DNA of 64,000 bases from an uncultured Clostridia bacterium (GCA_947589415.1 CANQBP010000006.1:1-64000); one strand, 5' to 3'; numbered from the stretch's first letter, positions 10,109 to 20,473 are shown. The notes: generated by a model not told the origin, from the letters alone. A program made the numbers and translations.

Positions 10109-11014
10109 TTATTCAAAATCATTCTGATCGTAGCCAAGACTTCTCAAAATATTTTCTCTGTTTCTCCAATCCTCTTTGACTTTCACCCATATTTTGAGAT
10201 TGACCTTGCAGCCGAAAAATTTCTCCATATCCTGACGTGCGCAGCTTCCGATTTTTTTAAGCATAGACCCGCCTTTTCCTATTATTATCCCCTTATGGCT
10301 GTCCCTTTCGCAAAACACGGTCGCATCTATATCTATAACAGGCTTATCTTCCCTTTCTTTCATGCGCTCAACAAAAACCGCTGTCCCGTGCGGTATCTCC
10401 TTATCAAGCAGACGCAGCAGCTTTTCCCTTATTATCTCTGCCGCAAGAACTCTTTCGGGTTGATCCGTGAGTGTATCCTCATCAAACATAAATGCACCCG
10501 TCTCGGATAATTTAAAAAGCTCTGATTTCAATGCTTCCGTTCCGTCACCCGTCCGTGCCGAACACGGAACTACCGCACTGAAATCGTAAAGCTGCGAAAA
10601 CTTTGAAATAACGGGAGCAAGTCCGGATTTATCACGGATCATATCTATTTTATTTATTGCAAGAACAGCGGGTATTCCCATTGTTCCGAATTTGTCCGCA
10701 AGTATTCTTTCTCCCTCACTAAGATCGGAATTTGCATCTGCAACAAGCAGACACACATCTACTCCGGCAACAGATTCATTTACCGAACGCAGCATATAGC
10801 TGTCAAGATTATTTCTCGGTTTGTGTAATCCCGGAGTATCTATAAAAACAAGCTGATTACAGCCCTCTGTCAGGACTCCCGTTATCCTCGTGCGTGTGGT
10901 TTGGGGTTTTGGTGATACTATCGCCACCTTTTGTCCGAGCATACAATTCAACAAAGATGATTTCCCCACGTTCGGTCTTCCCACTATTGCAATAAACGCC
11001 GTCTTTTGTTCCAT
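10109..11014 (-). CDS. era: GTPase Era
   Basis: GRPNVGKSSLLN, DTPGLHKP, NKID; KH domain GIIIGKGGSMLKKIG. Confidence 0.97.
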   Translation of the reverse strand: MEQKTAFIAIVGRPNVGKSSLLNCMLGQKVAIVSPKPQTTRTRITGVLTEGCNQLVFIDTPGLHKPRNNLDSYMLRSVNESVAGVDVCLLVADANSDLSEGERILADKFGTMGIPAVLAINKIDMIRDKSGLAPVISKFSQLYDFSAVVPCSARTGDGTEALKSELFKLSETGAFMFDEDTLTDQPERVLAAEIIREKLLRLLDKEIPHGTAVFVERMKEREDKPVIDIDATVFCERDSHKGIIIGKGGSMLKKIGSCARQDMEKFFGCKVNLKIWVKVKEDWRNRENILRSLGYDQNDFE

Positions 11015-11500
11015 TTACTTTCCCTCGTCTTTACTGTTCGATTTATCCTTTTTTGCCGGTGCAGTCACTATAAATATTATTGATATAACCGTTATTAGTA
11101 TCAACACCAAAAAATTAAGCGGATGAGTCACATAGAAATTATACATTGAGATAAAGCCTTCTGTATTCCCGAAAAGAAATATAGCTATCAATACGGAAAA
11201 TATTGCAAGAATAAAAACAGCTCCTGCTGCCGCATCTTTTGCAATCTTTATCCGTTTATCGTGATTTTCCGAAATTCTGTCCGCAAGATTTTCAACAGCG
11301 GTATTTACAGCCTCTGCCGACATTACTCCTCCTATTGTCAGCAGAATGACCGCATATTCCGTCCTTGTAAAAGCAAAAAAACGTGCAAACATAAGAACAT
11401 ACAGTGCCGCAACAGTATGTATTCTCATGTTACGCTCGTTTTTTATACAATGTATTATACCCGCAAAGGCATACTTAAAACCTTTCAGGAACGATCTCAC
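11015..11500 (-). CDS. dgkA: Diacylglycerol/undecaprenol kinase
   Basis: FKYAFAGIIHCIKNERNMRIH and SAEAVNTAVENLADR motifs; extra C-terminal TM helix. Confidence 0.88.
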   Translation of the reverse strand: MRSFLKGFKYAFAGIIHCIKNERNMRIHTVAALYVLMFARFFAFTRTEYAVILLTIGGVMSAEAVNTAVENLADRISENHDKRIKIAKDAAAGAVFILAIFSVLIAIFLFGNTEGFISMYNFYVTHPLNFLVLILITVISIIFIVTAPAKKDKSNSKDEGK

Positions 11501-11502
11501 TG

Positions 11503-12027
11503 TTAATTGCCTTCCTCAATAACATAGCTTGAGGAACCCGGCAGACCGAGGAGTGTCATCACCTTTTCCTCTTTTTCTCTCATGCGGAGTTTTTGCAGCC
11601 CGTTATCCTCATGATCATATCCGAGCAAATGCAGCATGGAATGTGCGGTAAGATACCCCACCTCTCGCTGAAGACTATGTCCGAAACGTTCTGCCTGTTC
11701 AACTGCTTTTTCTATCGAAATAACGATATCGCCGAGGATTTTAGCTCCAGTATCGGGATCGGTATCATACTTTCCGTTTTCTCCCATAGGGAATGACAAA
11801 ACATCGGTAACACTGTCCTTATGTCTGTATATAGAATTAAGTTCCTTTATTTGTCGGTTATCAACAAGGGTAACACTGACCTCAACCGAGCCTCTGAACT
11901 CCTCTACCTTCAGTACGGCATTACAGCAGCGCCTTATAAGCATACGTAATCCTGTCGGGATTTTTATTTCCTTTTGCTTATTTTTTATAATCACTTTAAT
12001 TTTATCCATTTCAACCTTTCCTTTCAT
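11503..12027 (-). CDS. ybeY: Endoribonuclease/rRNA maturation factor YbeY
   Basis: Metal-binding HSMLHLLGYDHE; GDIVIS. Confidence 0.95.
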   Translation of the reverse strand: MKGKVEMDKIKVIIKNKQKEIKIPTGLRMLIRRCCNAVLKVEEFRGSVEVSVTLVDNRQIKELNSIYRHKDSVTDVLSFPMGENGKYDTDPDTGAKILGDIVISIEKAVEQAERFGHSLQREVGYLTAHSMLHLLGYDHEDNGLQKLRMREKEEKVMTLLGLPGSSSYVIEEGN

Positions 12028-12050
12028 ACTGTTTTTTGCTGACCCGTCTT

Positions 12051-13019
12051 TTACGGGCGTGAATTTGAAGAACCCGAACTTTTGTCATAAGCCTTAATTA
12101 TGTCCTGAACAAGTCTGTTTCTGACAACGTCCGCAGCATTAAAAGCAACACTCTCTATGCCGTCTATATTTTTAAGTATTCTAACAGCATCTTTAAGTCC
12201 CGAACGTACACCTCCGGGCAAATCTATCTGCGTCACATCTCCTGTTATTACCATTTTGGAATTAAATCCCAAACGTGTCAAAAACATCTTCATTTGTTCG
12301 GGTGTCGTATTTTGTGCCTCATCAAGTATAATGAAGCTGTCATCAAGGGTTCTTCCTCTCATATACGCAAGAGGCGCAACCTCGATATTTCCCCTTTCAA
12401 CATACTTCTGATAGGTTTCCGCACCGAGCATATCAAAAAGGGCATCATAAAGCGGCCGAAGATACGGATCAACCTTACTTTGAAGATCACCCGGCAAAAA
12501 TCCGAGTTTCTCTCCCGCCTCAACTGCGGGTCTTGTCAAAATTATCCTGTTTACCTCTCTTGCCCTGAATGCCGTTACGGCGACAGCAACGGCAAGATAA
12601 GTCTTTCCTGTTCCCGCCGGACCGATACCGAAAGTTATTGTATTTTCCTTTATCGCAGCACAATATTTTTTCTGACCGAGCGTTTTGGGTTTAACAGGCT
12701 TTCCCTTTGAGGTTATGCAAATACAGTCACCCGCAAGACGATCTATTTTATCTTCATTTCCCTCATTAACAAGCGACATACAGTACCGCACATTTTGGTC
12801 ACTAAGTGCCTCGCCCCTGCTGACAAGACTTAAAAGGCTTTCAATCACCTTAGCAGCTTTTGAAACATTCTCCGGTTCACCGCTTATTTTAAGTTCGGAT
12901 CCCCGGCATAAAACAGTCACCATATATTCATTTTGAATAAGCCTGATATTCTCATCAAAGGTACCGAATAGTGCAACTGCCTGCTCCATACGATCAATAT
13001 TTACGACCTGCTCTATCAT
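12051..13019 (-). CDS. phoH: PhoH-like ATPase
   Basis: GPAGTGKTYLAVA, TRPAVEAGEKLGFLPGDLQSKVDPYLRPLYD, DEAQN. Confidence 0.95.
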   Translation of the reverse strand: MIEQVVNIDRMEQAVALFGTFDENIRLIQNEYMVTVLCRGSELKISGEPENVSKAAKVIESLLSLVSRGEALSDQNVRYCMSLVNEGNEDKIDRLAGDCICITSKGKPVKPKTLGQKKYCAAIKENTITFGIGPAGTGKTYLAVAVAVTAFRAREVNRIILTRPAVEAGEKLGFLPGDLQSKVDPYLRPLYDALFDMLGAETYQKYVERGNIEVAPLAYMRGRTLDDSFIILDEAQNTTPEQMKMFLTRLGFNSKMVITGDVTQIDLPGGVRSGLKDAVRILKNIDGIESVAFNAADVVRNRLVQDIIKAYDKSSGSSNSRP

Positions 13020-13216
13020 TAAACCACCTTACCGAATAAAATAAGTTACTTAATTTTTAATCTGAAATATTGTTCCACCATGATTATAACATAAAAATAG
13101 TTAAAAGTCACTATATTTTTTAATGAATTTATAATTTTTTTATAGATTAGTTTCATTTTTTGCTTTATATTCAGAAAAAATGACAATCATCGCATTTTAA
13201 TTACCTCTCACAAAAA

Positions 13217-13250
13217 GCGGAGAACGTGATTTTAAATCCCCGTTCTCCGC
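13217..13250 (-). terminator. Rho-independent terminator
   Basis: GCGGAGAACG/CGTTCTCCGC stem; TTTTTG follows on the minus strand. Confidence 0.75.
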
Positions 13251-13343
13251 AGCATTTCAGTTTGGAAATAATAAACTTATTCCCGTTATCAAAAATTTCA
13301 CGAATTTATTAAATTCAGTCTGCGCATTTGCCGCATCAAATAA

Positions 13344-13724
13344 CTAATAGGAATACTCGTCCGTATCAAACTCCTCAAAGTCCTCATCTTTGAGCAATTC
13401 GCCGGAATGTTCCTCATTTTCAAGCTCGGAAGAATTTTCTTCACAACTTTCAAAGTCCCCGCAAAGATATTCGTCACGACCGTATTCATACTCCTGTTCG
13501 TAAGTATCATCATTTTCGTATGTTTCATAAATTTCTGACATGATCTCACTCTCTTCTTTTTTGATTATACTGTCAGCCTTATAACTTTTTTCCCGATTTC
13601 TGCCTTGAGATCCGTTTTTAACTTCTTTCGACTCCTTTTTTGCAAGTTCTGTCGTGGTTTGTAATGTATCTCCCGTCATCATTGACAGTACCGCCAATCC
13701 TATGAACATTTTTACAATTCTCAT
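13344..13724 (-). CDS. Hypothetical, strongly acidic Tyr/Glu/Asp-rich protein with an N-terminal hydrophobic segment
   Basis: 126 aa; own downstream terminator; no family recognised. Confidence 0.5.
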   Translation of the reverse strand: MRIVKMFIGLAVLSMMTGDTLQTTTELAKKESKEVKNGSQGRNREKSYKADSIIKKEESEIMSEIYETYENDDTYEQEYEYGRDEYLCGDFESCEENSSELENEEHSGELLKDEDFEEFDTDEYSY

Positions 13725-13748
13725 ATAATTTCACCTTTCCGTACAAAT

Positions 13749-14774
13749 CTACATTTTTTTATATCCCAGAATATTCAGCATAAATGAAATTTCACGATAT
13801 TTTATTTTGGAAAAAATGTAATCAAACTCTCCCGCATACCTCACTACTTTACCGTTAAAGCCCTTTTTGAAACGATAGACACCGTAATTCGGGTGATTTT
13901 CCTCATAACAATGCGGAATACCCATAAAATCATAAATACGGCAGCCCGATTCTGCTGCCCAGCTTATCATATTCCACTGCATAAGGTAATTAGGCATAAG
14001 CTCTCTATGTTTTCCGGACGAACACCCATATACATAGCTTACCCTATCACCGAAACGTACCGAAAGCGCACCCGATATTTCTTCCCCCTCCGGTGTATAG
14101 CACATATACAATCTTGCGTTATCACCGAAAGCGTTGAGCATATCCCCAAAATACTCCTTTGAACGTACACAAAACCCGTCCCTCTTTCCCGTTTCCGACA
14201 TAAGTGCATAAAAGGCATCAAGATTTCCGTTATGATAATCACATCTCACACCTCTGCGCTGCGCCAGACGTATATTGTACCTCCATTTTCTATGGAAAGA
14301 AGAAAATATATCCTCCTTTGTTTTGCCCTCTATATCAAGAATATAATTTTGCAGACTTTGCACACTGTTGTCCTCCGGCATACCGGGATCATATCTAAAT
14401 CCCATGCTTGTCAAAATATTTATCGACTCATAGTCATTATATAAAATCATCGGGTCTATTTTAAGCATAAAAGCGTTATATTTATCCGCCAAAAGTTTTG
14501 CTCTTTTAATCAATTCACGCAAAATATGCGGATTATGCATATCGCATACCGGCCCCCTCGGCGCATACATAAAGCAGGTATTAAGAAAAGGTATCTTTTT
14601 AATAAGTATCTGCATAGCTCCTTCAATATTCCCGGACTTGTCAAGTATTACAATTTTTTCGCTTCCCCACCCCTTTTTAAGTTCGTGCCAATGTTCGGAC
14701 TGCATAAAACTGACATTCTTTGCAGACATTACATATCTCTCATAATCCGATACAATTTTTCTCTCATTTTCCAT
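13749..14774 (-). CDS. FemX/FemA-type peptidoglycan bridge aminoacyltransferase
   Basis: EHWHELKKGWGSEKIVILD; GRxxYxYGCSSGKHRELMPNYLMQWNMI; YDFMGIPHCYEENHPNYGVYRFKKGFNGK. ORF track extends to 14867 through a hairpin; start placed at MENERK with SD GGGGGAG. Confidence 0.88.
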   Translation of the reverse strand: MENERKIVSDYERYVMSAKNVSFMQSEHWHELKKGWGSEKIVILDKSGNIEGAMQILIKKIPFLNTCFMYAPRGPVCDMHNPHILRELIKRAKLLADKYNAFMLKIDPMILYNDYESINILTSMGFRYDPGMPEDNSVQSLQNYILDIEGKTKEDIFSSFHRKWRYNIRLAQRRGVRCDYHNGNLDAFYALMSETGKRDGFCVRSKEYFGDMLNAFGDNARLYMCYTPEGEEISGALSVRFGDRVSYVYGCSSGKHRELMPNYLMQWNMISWAAESGCRIYDFMGIPHCYEENHPNYGVYRFKKGFNGKVVRYAGEFDYIFSKIKYREISFMLNILGYKKM

Positions 14775-14796
14775 AATTTTCTCCCCCATGTATAAA

Positions 14797-14844
14797 AACA
14801 TTCCTTGTGTTATTTGACAAATCAAATATAACACAAGGAATGTT
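14797..14844 (-). terminator. Strong terminator/attenuator-like hairpin upstream of the femX-like gene
   Basis: AACATTCCTTGTGTTA (14797-14812) and TAACACAAGGAATGTT (14829-14844), inner TTTGA/TCAAA; TTTTTATA follows on the minus strand. Confidence 0.75.
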
Positions 14845-14898
14845 ATACAGTATTCCGTTTTTTGCAAAAGAAATGTAAAATGAGAGTTTACTGATGAA

Positions 14899-16113
14899 TT
14901 ATCCTACCTTTCCAAAACTTATTCCTGTTATCCTGCCGCAGCTCAAGCAGTAGTACAATATTGTACTTTCCTCTCTTGTATCTCCGTTCAAAACCATAAT
15001 AAGTTCATCTCCGTCCGAAAAAATATTATATTCCTTTGAATAAAACGGTATTTCTACCGTAAAATACGGCATACCGCTGTCAAATAAATTTTGCATCGTA
15101 TGATCTTCGGGTATTTCACTGTAATCACTATAAAAGCGAACTCCGGCAAAATTGTTTTCGGAGCAGCATATCTCGGCTCTGATGCCGCTGTTTTTTATAT
15201 TTGATATATAATTGAGCAAAATATTGTTCTTAATATAATCCCCGTTCAATATATCGGTATTGGCATCAAAATATTCATTAGCATTTTTTGTACCGTCTGT
15301 TTGCACTTCCTCTTCCCCATCGTATGTTTGCACGTCCTTTTCCCCATAGCATAATGACTCAAAATTTTCTTCCAAAAAATCAAAGGCATAGTCCAAATCA
15401 CTTATCAGTTCGCTACTTTTTTCGGTTATTTCAAATGACGAAAATACATTATCCGTTTTTTCTTTAAGATTGTAAAAGACAACTTTATAATCATTAAGAC
15501 ACAAAATCAGATCCATAATATAATTTTTTTTGTTCTTGTCCGTATATTCAAAATCTTCAATATATAGCATATTTGTACTATTATCAATTGATGCGCAGCC
15601 GATAAAATCAGTATTATCCGGGGCACACCTTTCATTATCAAATGTATTATTGATAAACCTTACCGTTTCGTTAAGCTCATTCTTTTTTTCCGAGCAAAAT
15701 AACTTACAAGCACTTTCAACGTCGCTTTTGACCATTTCACTTTCAGAATCGCTTTTAGGAAAATTCGATGTAATGTAATCATCAAATTCCGCATACATCT
15801 TATTTTCAACGTTTGTGCTTTGGTCGTCAATTTCACCATAATAAAATAATTTGAGAATTTTGTCACTGATGTCATTCATATATTTGTCATAACTTAAACA
15901 TTTCTTTTTATCATATTCAAGCCACGGATAAAAACGCAAACTGTCCTCATCATTTATAAACATAAGTCGAACGCTGTCTTTGCTGTTTTCCTCAAATATA
16001 AGGTTCTTATAATCGGGAAGCATATTCCCGCATACCGCTATGCCGAATATTTCCGCCACTCCTATCGCAGCCGTAAGTATGAATGACATCATTATCTTTC
16101 TACTCGGTACCAT
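14899..16113 (-). CDS. Hypothetical membrane-anchored extracytoplasmic protein linked to the two-component system
   Basis: 404 aa; N-terminal TM segment; overlaps the 3' end of the histidine kinase gene. Confidence 0.6.
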   Translation of the reverse strand: MVPSRKIMMSFILTAAIGVAEIFGIAVCGNMLPDYKNLIFEENSKDSVRLMFINDEDSLRFYPWLEYDKKKCLSYDKYMNDISDKILKLFYYGEIDDQSTNVENKMYAEFDDYITSNFPKSDSESEMVKSDVESACKLFCSEKKNELNETVRFINNTFDNERCAPDNTDFIGCASIDNSTNMLYIEDFEYTDKNKKNYIMDLILCLNDYKVVFYNLKEKTDNVFSSFEITEKSSELISDLDYAFDFLEENFESLCYGEKDVQTYDGEEEVQTDGTKNANEYFDANTDILNGDYIKNNILLNYISNIKNSGIRAEICCSENNFAGVRFYSDYSEIPEDHTMQNLFDSGMPYFTVEIPFYSKEYNIFSDGDELIMVLNGDTREESTILYYCLSCGRITGISFGKVG

Positions 16114-17569
16114 TTCCGAAAACCTCCGTTATTTTTATCCTGACCTGTACCTCTGTTCCCTTTCCGAGGGAGCTTTCGAGTTTTATCTCGGCATTATGCT
16201 TTTTTGCTATTTCAGCACACAAAGCAAGTCCCAGACCGGCACCTCCCTGTTTTCTCGAACGGGACTTGTCAGACATATAAAATGCTTCAAAAACGTGTTT
16301 TTTATCCTCCTCGGCTATACCGAAGCCGTTATCCTTTACGGAAATAACCGCATAATTTTCATCTCTCGCACACGAGAGCCTTATTTTTCCTCCGTCACCC
16401 GATGCTTTCACGGCATTGTCAAGAAGATTATATATAAGGGATTTAAAAATATCCTCATCGGCATTTATTATCAGCGGTTCGCAATCCGTGGTCAATTCTA
16501 TCCCTTTCGATTTAACAATCGGCATAAACACTATTTTCAGATCATTTAAAATATTTGACGTATTGACCGGTTTCATTTCGAGTGTATTATTTCCCGATGA
16601 TATAAGCTCCATAAGTTTGCCCGACAGAGAACGTAGTCTTTTTGCCTCATCAACTATGATGCCTGAGTATTCTTCAAGCTCTTCGGAGGAAATATTCTTT
16701 TTTATCCTAAGTATATCCGCAAATCCGAGTATTGAAGTGAGCGGAGTTTTTATTTCATGTGCAAGACTGTCGATAAAGCGTTTTCTTTCCTCGGCGACCT
16801 CCTCTATTCTGTTGTAGTTTTCCTCTATGGAGTCCGCCATTTTATTTATATTTTCTGAAAGATTTTCAAGTTCCTCACTCCCGTTTATTTTCAGCCTCTT
16901 AGAATAATTTCCCTGCGAAATTTCGTTTATGGAGCTGTTTATATCCGAAAGCGGTCTGAGAAACAGTTTTATAATAATAAGCAGTATTACGGCCGTAACA
17001 CACGCAAGCACAACCGATATTATTTGAACAAATCTTAATTGCCTTTCGCTTTCCGTATATATATCCGTAATATTATTTGAGGAAATAACCGTATATTTAT
17101 GCCCCTCAAGCGTAATATTTGAGCCTACGAAAATATACGAATTTTCATTGAAATCCAATATTACGGAAAATATACCGTCTTTATTTTTAAGCGTGTCCGT
17201 CAGCACATACGGATCGACCTTATCTGTTCCGGTATATGCCGCCTTTCCGTTTTCATCATAAACAACGGTAACGTTACTTTCGTCCGATTGTTTGACTATT
17301 GTATTGTTTACGATATTATTGATTTCATCTTCAGACATCATGAAACGGTCGGATCTCAAACGCTCATATACAACATTATTTTTAAGTGTCGCACATATAA
17401 ACTCATGTGCCGAAACCGCCAGGCTTCTCTCTCTTGTTATCATAAGGGAACGGTTGTTAGCAAGTATGACCGCAGAAGTAATATTTATCATTGCCACAAC
17501 CAAAAACAACGACGAAATGAATATTTTAAACCACAATTTCAAATCCGTTCCCTCATTCCATACTTTCAA
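16100..17569 (-). CDS. HAMP-domain sensor histidine kinase
   Basis: Two TM helices, HAMP region, H-box FIDSLAHEIKTPLTSILGFAD, N/G boxes (DNAVKAS, DNGFGI, GGAGLGLALC). Confidence 0.95.
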   Translation of the reverse strand: MKVWNEGTDLKLWFKIFISSLFLVVAMINITSAVILANNRSLMITRERSLAVSAHEFICATLKNNVVYERLRSDRFMMSEDEINNIVNNTIVKQSDESNVTVVYDENGKAAYTGTDKVDPYVLTDTLKNKDGIFSVILDFNENSYIFVGSNITLEGHKYTVISSNNITDIYTESERQLRFVQIISVVLACVTAVILLIIIKLFLRPLSDINSSINEISQGNYSKRLKINGSEELENLSENINKMADSIEENYNRIEEVAEERKRFIDSLAHEIKTPLTSILGFADILRIKKNISSEELEEYSGIIVDEAKRLRSLSGKLMELISSGNNTLEMKPVNTSNILNDLKIVFMPIVKSKGIELTTDCEPLIINADEDIFKSLIYNLLDNAVKASGDGGKIRLSCARDENYAVISVKDNGFGIAEEDKKHVFEAFYMSDKSRSRKQGGAGLGLALCAEIAKKHNAEIKLESSLGKGTEVQVRIKITEVFGNGTE

Positions 17570-18212
17570 GCCTGTATCCGAGTTTTGGCACGGTAATCAG
17601 AGAATTTTGGATCTCAAGTTTTTTTCTTATTTGCTGAACATGGGCATCAACCGTTCTTGTTTCTCCCGTAAAATCATATCCCCAAACCGTAGATAAGATC
17701 CTCTCTCTTGTGAGGGCAATATCGGTATTTTTCAGAAAATACACAAAAAGCTCAAATTCTTTCGGCGTCAGTATTATATTTCTTTCATGCTTTTTTACAA
17801 TATGCCTCTCTACATCAACCGTTATATCTCCGTATTTAAAAACATTCCTGTTCTTATTCCTCCTGCGCAGCACCACTTCAATTCTTGCAAGAAGTTCCAT
17901 AGGTTCAAACGGTTTTACAACATAATCCTCCGCTCCGAGCTTCAATCCCTTTACCTTATCGGTAACATCTTGAAGTGCCGTTATTAAAATTACGGGTGTT
18001 TTCTCCGTATCCATTTTTTCAATAACCTCAAATCCGCTGCAGCCGGGCAGCATAACATCAAGCAAAACCAAATCATAAGCATTTTCTTTTATCATTTTTT
18101 CTGCCTTAGATCCGTCGTCGCAGGTGTCAAATTCATATCCGGCAATTGATACTGTTACCTCAAGCATTTTTCTTATATTTTCATCGTCTTCCACAATAAG
18201 TAATTTTATCAT
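17553..18212 (-). CDS. OmpR/PhoB-family response regulator
   Basis: Receiver domain (LLIVEDDENIR, DLVLLDVMLPG) and winged-helix output domain (LTPKEFELFVYFL, RTVDAHVQQIRKKLE). Confidence 0.96.
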   Translation of the reverse strand: MIKLLIVEDDENIRKMLEVTVSIAGYEFDTCDDGSKAEKMIKENAYDLVLLDVMLPGCSGFEVIEKMDTEKTPVILITALQDVTDKVKGLKLGAEDYVVKPFEPMELLARIEVVLRRRNKNRNVFKYGDITVDVERHIVKKHERNIILTPKEFELFVYFLKNTDIALTRERILSTVWGYDFTGETRTVDAHVQQIRKKLEIQNSLITVPKLGYRLESME

Positions 18213-18518
18213 CGGCTTCTTTTCCTTATAAAAAATTTCTATATCAATAATTATATCATTTATATTTTTAATAATAAAGCGCTCCTATATTATAACTGTC
18301 ATAAAAATGTAAGAAATTTGTAAAATTTGCCGCATTTTCAATACGGACATATTAAACATTCACACATAATTTTCTTTTATTTTTCCCTATACTATGTTAT
18401 ACTGATACTTGGAAAATCCGAACATATTACACGGGCACTCCCTTATTAGCGTAAATTCTAACAAAAACAGAATTTTTCAGGGATAATCTGTGGATAATTA
18501 TTGAAAAGAGGTATTTTT

Positions 18519-19076
18519 ATGAAAAAAATATTGTATGTCAACTCATGTGTGCGTCCCCAATCCCGAACCAACAGACTTGCCGAAAAACTCTTGAATTTGC
18601 TTAACGGAGATGTAACGGAGGTACATACAGATGACTGCGGTACGGCTCCTCTTACAAACAGCGCATTAAACAAACGTGAATTACTGATTTCCGAAAGTAA
18701 TTTTTCTGTCCCGGAATTTGAAAATGCACGTCTCTTTGCCGAAGCGGATATTATCGTTATTTCCGCACCCTATTGGGATATGTCTTTCCCGTCATCGCTC
18801 AAGGTATATTTTGAAAATATAAACGTAAGAGGGATAACGTTCTGTTATACGGACGAGGGTATCCCGAAAGGTTTATGCCGTGCAAAAGAGCTTTATTATG
18901 TCACAACCGCCGGAGGAAAAATATTAAATAATTTCGGATTTGAATATGTTGACGCATTGTCGAAGGTATTCTACGGAATTAAAAATACACATTTCGTATG
19001 TGCCGAAGGGCTTGACATCATAGGCGCAGATACCGAAAAAATACTTATGGAGGCGGAAAAACGCATAAATCTCTGA
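18519..19076 (+). CDS. Flavodoxin-fold NAD(P)H-dependent oxidoreductase (AzoR-like)
   Basis: KKILYVNSCVRPQSRTNRLA; APYWDMSFPSSLKVYFENI; TAGG. Start taken at the second Met of ORF 18501. Confidence 0.85.
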   Translation: MKKILYVNSCVRPQSRTNRLAEKLLNLLNGDVTEVHTDDCGTAPLTNSALNKRELLISESNFSVPEFENARLFAEADIIVISAPYWDMSFPSSLKVYFENINVRGITFCYTDEGIPKGLCRAKELYYVTTAGGKILNNFGFEYVDALSKVFYGIKNTHFVCAEGLDIIGADTEKILMEAEKRINL

Positions 19077-19123
19077 CATACGGATAAATATTTTGTCAAA
19101 TCCTTAAAACTGACTTTCTGATA

Positions 19124-19160
19124 TAAAAATTGCGTCCAACAAAAGTTGAACGCAATTTTT
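19124..19160. terminator. Bidirectional terminator-like hairpin between the oxidoreductase and tRNA-Leu
   Basis: AAAATTGCGTcCAACaaaaGTTGaACGCAATTTTT. Confidence 0.75.
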
Positions 19161-19180
19161 CTGTTGATACATAACCGATA

Positions 19181-19262
19181 TGCGGGTGACAGGACTTGAA
19201 CCTGCACATCGTTCGACACCAGAACCTAAATCTGGCGCGTCTGCCAATTCCGCCACACCCGC
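19181..19262 (-). tRNA. tRNA-Leu (anticodon UAG)
   Basis: GCGGGTGTGGCGGAATTGGCAGACGCGCCAGATTTAGGTTCTGGTGTCGAACGATGTGCAGGTTCAAGTCCTGTCACCCGCA; closed acceptor stem, loop TTTAGGT, variable arm; CCA not encoded. Confidence 0.95.
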
Positions 19263-19371
19263 AAATACTCTGCATCAAACGGTGCATATGAGATTATACA
19301 GGAAAATCATCTGTTTGTCAATAGACAATTTTGTAATTTATCAATTTTCACATACAATTTTTCACGTATCA

Positions 19372-19848
19372 TTATTTACTTTTAGAATGTGCCAATGAGA
19401 AAATTGACGAAAGTGTAGAAATACCCGTCGGGCATACGCTTTCACATGATAAAGCCTTTGAACACCCTGCTAAAAAATGTTTGCTGTATTCCCTTTTCAG
19501 GTCTTTTTTTCTGCTTTCCGAAAGACTATGGGTGAGAAAAGTATCATTTGCAAATAAAGCTCCGAAAAAATTATCGCCCTTACCGTAATTCGGACATATC
19601 TCAAGACACAAACCGCATTTCAAACATTTAGCCGCCGTATATTGCAATTCATACAATCCTCTGTCATTTTTGTCCCGCTCTCCGATATATAATCGGACCT
19701 GCCTTAAATTATTATCTATAATGCTCCTGTCTGTTATAAGATCCGCAACAACGGGAAATTTTGACAGAGGCTCAAGTACCAGCTCTTTTCCTTTCATCTT
19801 ATCGGGAAATGTATTGCAGGCAAGTGACGGTCTGCCGTTTATAACCAT
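19372..19848 (-). pseudogene. Fragment of succinate dehydrogenase/fumarate reductase iron-sulfur subunit (C-terminal half)
   Basis: MVINGRPSLACNT... CLKCGLCLEICPNYGKGDNFFGA ... CSKALSCESVCPTGI; N-terminal [2Fe-2S] domain absent. Confidence 0.75.
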
Positions 19849-19860
19849 GATTTTATATTC

Positions 19861-20445
19861 TTATTCATTGTAAAATAAAGCCCCATAGCATTTACCGTCA
19901 TTTATAAGTGCGGAGTGAAACTGCATACCGAGTCTGCGTCTTATCAGACCTCTGCATTCATATTCACGCACTTTACGTACCAATGCCGTAACAATCTGTT
20001 TTCCGGTAGATGCTCCCGCATATGCTGTTCTCCTATGTGTTTGCCCGCCGAAAGCTCTAAGGTCAATATTGCCTTTCTCATCTCTTGTAAATACAGTTCC
20101 TAAACCTTCCAGCCATTTAATAATTTCGGGAGCTGCGGTACACATTCCCTCAACCGCTTTTCTGTCGGCAATATATGCGCCGCCCCTCATGGTATCTTCA
20201 ATATGACATGATATGCTGTCATTTTCACCCTTAGTATCAAGCGCAGCGTTAATTCCACCGGCAGCCATTACAGATTGTGAACGTTCGGAAACATACGGGG
20301 ATACCAATACAACACTTCCGCCCCTTGCTGCACATTCAACAGCACAAGTAAGACCTGATATACCGCTGCCTACAACGATAAGTTTTTCCCCCTCATAAAA
20401 AAGAGAAGTATACTTATACTTGCAGCAGCCATAGCTATACCGCAT
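19861..20445 (-). pseudogene. Fragment of succinate dehydrogenase/fumarate reductase flavoprotein subunit (N-terminal part)
   Basis: LIVVGSGISGLTCAVECAARG, SVMAAGGINAALDTKGENDSISCHIEDTMRGGAYIAD, RAFGGQTHRRTAYAGASTGKQIV; stops at about 194 aa. Confidence 0.8.
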
Positions 20446-20473
20446 ATAATATAAGAAATCAGATTTATTACTT

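Noticed and set aside
18971-19287. Two minus-strand ORFs overlapping 19181-19262
   Set aside because: They read through the tRNA-Leu gene and a terminator; spurious
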